DNA of 8,737 nucleotides from the NCBI GenBank assembly GCA_964436315.1, contig CAYTCZ010000147.1, positions 1 through 8,737 on the forward strand, read 5' to 3'. The notes under the pieces are model-generated. The model searched no databases, was not told the DNA's origin, and saw only the letters and a program-made list of their open reading frames with translations. A program made the translations under genes and the position numbers. Within the stretch, counting starts at the first letter, position 1. Each line of letters starts with the position of its first letter. The DNA is from CAYTCZ01 sp964436315 (GTDB lineage: Bacteria; Actinomycetota; Thermoleophilia; Gaiellales; Gaiellaceae). Positions 6,444 to 8,737 of the stretch are shown here, in pieces.

Positions 6444-6818
6444 ATGTTCTACCGACGCAACATTGAGATCTCACCCCATGCCCGCGAGCGGATGTTTCAA
6501 CGGGATATCCGCGAAGATGAGGTTTTCGCAGTGCTGGACCGGGGCGCACGGACGCATAGAGTTGACAGCATCCGATTCCAGATTCGCGAATCCGACCTGG
6601 CTGCCGACGCCCGGCCGCGGCTTCTCAACCTCTTGGGAATCGTCGTCGTCCTCACACCTGACGAACAGATCGTGAAGACGGTCTTCCGCACCCGAGAGCG
6701 GCGCTACTCACCTCGCGTGCTCCGATACCTCGAAGCCAAGCGTCCCCCATTCAAGCTCGGTGATCTCATCGGTGGCGTCCTCGCCCTGGGCTTGGCCGGC
6801 AGCGAGGAGGAATCGTGA
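6444..6818 (+). CDS. DUF4258 family protein
   Basis: The product has 124 residues. Residues 7-33 read IEISPHARERMFQRDIREDEVFAVLDR in outline: a strand, the conserved His-Ala-x-x-Arg-Met-x-x-Arg helix, an acidic I-x-E-D-E-V step and the next helix. Residues 64-82 (LGIVVVLTPDEQIVKTVFR) form the paired C-terminal strands of this family. Together these are the pattern of DUF4258 (PF14076), small proteins of unknown biochemical role that are sometimes compared with RelE-type small nucleases. His12 and Arg14/Arg20 would be the residues to examine. Residues about 88-124 are an extra tail (RVLRYLEAKRPPFKLGDLIG, then a Gly/Ala/Leu-rich piece ending SEEES) beyond the core. The TGA stop overlaps a possible GTG start of the radical SAM gene, so the two form an operon and may be coupled. 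A toxin role is not supported by any antitoxin-like neighbour. Confidence 0.8.
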   Translation: MFYRRNIEISPHARERMFQRDIREDEVFAVLDRGARTHRVDSIRFQIRESDLAADARPRLLNLLGIVVVLTPDEQIVKTVFRTRERRYSPRVLRYLEAKRPPFKLGDLIGGVLALGLAGSEEES

Positions 6819-6836
6819 GCAGTCAGCAGGGAAGGA
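6805..6836 (+). promoter_or_regulatory. Two ribosome binding sites for alternative radical SAM starts
   Basis: AGGAGG at 6805-6810 precedes a GTG at 6815 by only 4 bases; that GTG overlaps the DUF4258 stop as GTGA. A second purine-rich site, AAGGA at 6832-6836, precedes the ATG at 6845 by 8 bases. The second has better spacing and a better start codon, and the protein then begins MNRRVILVDL, directly at the first beta-strand of the domain. Confidence 0.55.
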
Positions 6837-6844
6837 AATCCGTC

Positions 6845-8179
6845 ATGAATCGCCGGGTCATCCTCGTCGACCTCTACTGGACGCGCGACAAGGATCCGCG
6901 AGTTCCGCTCGGACATGCTTCGATCGCTGCGGCCCTGCAAGACGCCGGGGTTCAGGTGACGTCCGTCGTGCGTGCGGTGAACCAGGGACCGCCCGGGATC
7001 GTTTTGGCTTCGGAGCTTGCCCGAGAGATCGCTGACCTCGCGAGGACGTCCGGCCCGGATACCATCGTCGCGATCGGGGCCTATGTGTGGGCGGAGGAGA
7101 TCGTTCAGCTGCTTCTGCCGTCGCTGCGCGCGTACGGGTTTTCGGGAGACATCGTACTCGGCGGTCCGCAGATTTCTTATTCGGGCGCCGGCCTCGAGGA
7201 GATCTATCCCGACGCCGACATGTTTGTGCGCGGCTATGGCGAGCACGCTCTCGTCGAGCTGGCGCGCCGTTCGACGAACCCGATCGCCGGAGTTCACTTG
7301 GCCGGGACCGAGGACCGCGTCGAGCAGGCGAGCGTGGACCTCTCGAAGCTGCCGTCGCCTTTCCTCGACGGTCGAATCTCGCTGAAACAGCAGCGCTTCG
7401 TTCGATGGGAGACGCAGCGCGGTTGTCCTTACCGGTGCTCGTTCTGTCAGCATCGGGAGGCCGGAGCTCGGTTGAAGCGGACGGACCTGGAGCTCGGTCG
7501 ATTGCGCGACGAAATCGCAGCCTTCGTCGAGGCGGGCGTGGAGCAGATCGCTGTGCTCGACCCCATCTTCAACATCGGTGCCAACGCCGGGCCGGTTCTG
7601 CGTGAATTCGTCGCGCAGGGGTACCGGGGCAAGCTTTCGTTGCAGTGTCGCGCCGAGCAGATCACGGAAGAGTTCCTCGACCTCACCGTGCAGCTCGATG
7701 TCTGCCTGGAGTTCGGCCTTCAGACAATCCACAAGACCGAGTCGAAAGCAGTGAATCGTGCGAACACCATGCGAGCGGTGGACAAAGCGCTCGCCGCGGT
7801 GCGGGAGCGAAGGCTGCGCCACGAAGTCAGCCTGATCTTCGGACTGCCCGAGCAGACGCGGGAGTCGTTTTACGAAACGGTCCGGTGGTGCATCGAACGG
7901 GACGTCCCCGTCATCAAGGCATTTCCGCTCCTGCTGCTTCGCGGGACCAGTCTGGAGAAAGAACGTGAAGCACATGGGTTCGAGACGACTCACCAGCCCA
8001 TGGGAATGGTCGTCGCGTCGAACACCTTCAATCGCGAGGACTGGGCCGCGATGGCGTGCCTGTCGGAGGGGTTGAAGGCGACGGAGGGCAACCATCCGCG
8101 GTGGGAGGAACTGCTCGAGCTGGCAGAGCGGATGCAGCCGGACGTGAGTCGATGGGTCGCATCGTTGCAAGGGTTCTGA
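6845..8179 (+). CDS. Radical SAM enzyme with N-terminal B12-binding-like domain
   Basis: The product has 444 residues from the ATG at 6845 (454 from the GTG at 6815). Residues 1-145 look like a Rossmann-type cobalamin-binding domain: first strand RVILVDL, the helix LGHASIAAALQDAGVQV, then IVLGGPQISYSG and MFVRGYGEHALVEL, the usual GG and GYGE landmarks. The DxHxxG motif of base-off B12 binding is absent, as in many such radical SAM proteins. Residues 192-202 (RGCPYRCSFCQ) hold the CX3CX2C motif, with Cys194, Cys198 and Cys201 binding the [4Fe-4S] cluster that cleaves S-adenosylmethionine. Residues 287-296 (CLEFGLQTIH), 328-337 (VSLIFGLPEQ) and 358-369 (KAFPLLLLRGTS) are the later barrel strands, as in the B12/Elp3/MiaB-like group. 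The residues after about 380 are a short helical tail, too short for a second catalytic domain. It is a cytoplasmic, oxygen-sensitive enzyme; the reaction (methyl transfer, C-C bond chemistry or ring rearrangement) and substrate cannot be told. It is probably co-transcribed with the DUF4258 gene. Confidence 0.9.
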   Translation: MNRRVILVDLYWTRDKDPRVPLGHASIAAALQDAGVQVTSVVRAVNQGPPGIVLASELAREIADLARTSGPDTIVAIGAYVWAEEIVQLLLPSLRAYGFSGDIVLGGPQISYSGAGLEEIYPDADMFVRGYGEHALVELARRSTNPIAGVHLAGTEDRVEQASVDLSKLPSPFLDGRISLKQQRFVRWETQRGCPYRCSFCQHREAGARLKRTDLELGRLRDEIAAFVEAGVEQIAVLDPIFNIGANAGPVLREFVAQGYRGKLSLQCRAEQITEEFLDLTVQLDVCLEFGLQTIHKTESKAVNRANTMRAVDKALAAVRERRLRHEVSLIFGLPEQTRESFYETVRWCIERDVPVIKAFPLLLLRGTSLEKEREAHGFETTHQPMGMVVASNTFNREDWAAMACLSEGLKATEGNHPRWEELLELAERMQPDVSRWVASLQGF

Positions 8180-8186
8180 TGGCCAG

Positions 8187-8213
8187 GAGCGGGAGGCGGG
8201 GTGCCTCCCGCTC
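8187..8213. terminator. Perfect 11-bp-stem hairpin between convergent genes
   Basis: GAGCGGGAGGC (8187-8197) and GCCTCCCGCTC (8203-8213) are exact complements around the loop GGGGT. The hairpin starts 8 bases after the radical SAM stop and ends 12 bases before the stop of the convergent gene, so it could serve both. Neither strand has a T-tract after the stem, so it is not a textbook intrinsic terminator, though U-poor hairpins between convergent genes are common in high-GC genomes. Confidence 0.65.
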
Positions 8214-8225
8214 GACCGGTCATCG

Positions 8226-8737
8226 TCACTTGAACGGAAGTATGTCCAGCAGCTCGGCCTGCAGGCCAAGGGACGCGAAGAATCCTGGCCGCAGCCCGGG
8301 CCCTCCCTTCTCGCGCAGCACGGTGGCGCCCACCATGATGTTCACGTTGTAGTTCGGTGAGAACACGAGTCCCAGGGCGGCGAGGGGTGAGAGTTCTTCT
8401 TCTGTCGCCGTTTCCATCTCCGAAGCGGCTTCTCGCTCGATGGTCACGGAACCGACGGGGAAACCGACCGCAAAACCGAGGTAGTAGCTCCACGGACATC
8501 CCACCGGTTCGCCGAGCTTGAAGTCGAAGTGGTTCGAACGTGCCACCAGCTCCCACGCGCTCAGGACGAGGCGCTCGTACTCGTCGCTCTCTTGTTCGGC
8601 CGCCACGATCTTCACCAACAGCGCTTCGAGCGCCCGCAGATCTGCGGGGTTGTCGAATGCAATGGAGATTGGTGTGCCGGTACGTGCGTTGTTGATGAGA
8701 AGCGCCAGCTTCTCGGCGCTCTGCTTCTTCGCCAACT
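8226..8737 (-). CDS. Hypothetical protein, open at the right window edge
   Basis: The frame runs from a TGA at 8226-8228 to the window edge. The only start codon at the far end is a TTG at 8733-8735 (giving 169 residues), two bases from the edge, so the true start probably lies outside. About 70 visible N-terminal residues look helical (SAEKLALLINNARTGTPISI, DLRALEALLVKIVAAEQ, then ERLVLSAWELVARSNHF). The second half looks beta-rich and hydrophobic (SYYLGFAVGFPVGSVTIE, then LAALGLVFSPNYNVNIMVGA), ending in LDILPFK, with an acidic linker (SEMETATEEEL) in between. There is no signal peptide in the visible part and no catalytic motif. I do not recognise the family. It converges on the radical SAM gene and shares the hairpin at 8187-8213, so it is a separate transcription unit. 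Confidence 0.7.
   Translation of the reverse strand, partial: LAKKQSAEKLALLINNARTGTPISIAFDNPADLRALEALLVKIVAAEQESDEYERLVLSAWELVARSNHFDFKLGEPVGCPWSYYLGFAVGFPVGSVTIEREAASEMETATEEELSPLAALGLVFSPNYNVNIMVGATVLREKGGPGLRPGFFASLGLQAELLDILPFK

Noticed and set aside
6704..8269. A 521-codon open frame on the - strand, antisense to the radical SAM gene
   Set aside because: It mirrors a gene with clear family motifs, its translation is rich in Arg, Pro and Ser with no domain pattern, and long antisense frames are expected in high-GC coding DNA.

Overview
The window is high-GC bacterial DNA (about 60% GC by eye) with AGGAG-type Shine-Dalgarno sites and ATG/GTG starts. This fits a high-GC proteobacterium or a myxobacterium/deltaproteobacterium-like lineage, but nothing fixes the taxon. 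There are no rRNA or tRNA genes, CRISPR arrays, transposases or insertion-sequence ends. Most of the proteins are orphans to me. Only the radical SAM enzyme, the DUF4258 protein and the HipA-like kinase catalytic loop can be assigned to families.

Left part (1-2071, + strand). The charged C-terminal tail of a gene cut by the window edge ends at 137. Next comes a HipA-like small-molecule/protein kinase reading frame. It is open from an ATG at 201 except for one in-frame TAG at 330-332, then runs on to 1076. A second unassigned gene (1018-1602) overlaps its 3' end, so the two look like a kinase-plus-partner module. After a 157-bp gap there is a small helical protein gene (1760-2071). Its 3' end holds an exact 37-bp tandem duplication that shifts the frame and replaces the original C-terminus.

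Centre (2068-6258, - strand). One very large gene encodes a 1,396-residue, apparently soluble, helix-rich protein with no P-loop, zinc-binding or other catalytic motif that I can see. It has a possible helix-turn-helix-like segment near its N-terminus. It converges on the small gene, and the two stop codons overlap in the palindrome CTAG. Its start region carries a perfect 14-bp palindrome (6281-6294) near a weak candidate promoter. It is the best candidate here for a new protein family.

Right part (6259-8737). A 185-bp divergent intergenic region separates the large gene from a + strand operon. That operon holds a DUF4258 protein (6444-6818) and a radical SAM enzyme with an N-terminal B12-binding-like domain (6845-8179, or from a GTG at 6815 that overlaps the DUF4258 stop). 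The leader of the operon has a strong GC-rich hairpin just before the ribosome binding site. A perfect 11-bp-stem hairpin (8187-8213) separates the radical SAM gene from a convergent, unassigned gene that runs off the right edge.

How the genes cooperate cannot be shown from sequence alone. The clearest physical units are the kinase/partner pair and the DUF4258/radical SAM pair. The large - strand gene stands alone and may have its own control.
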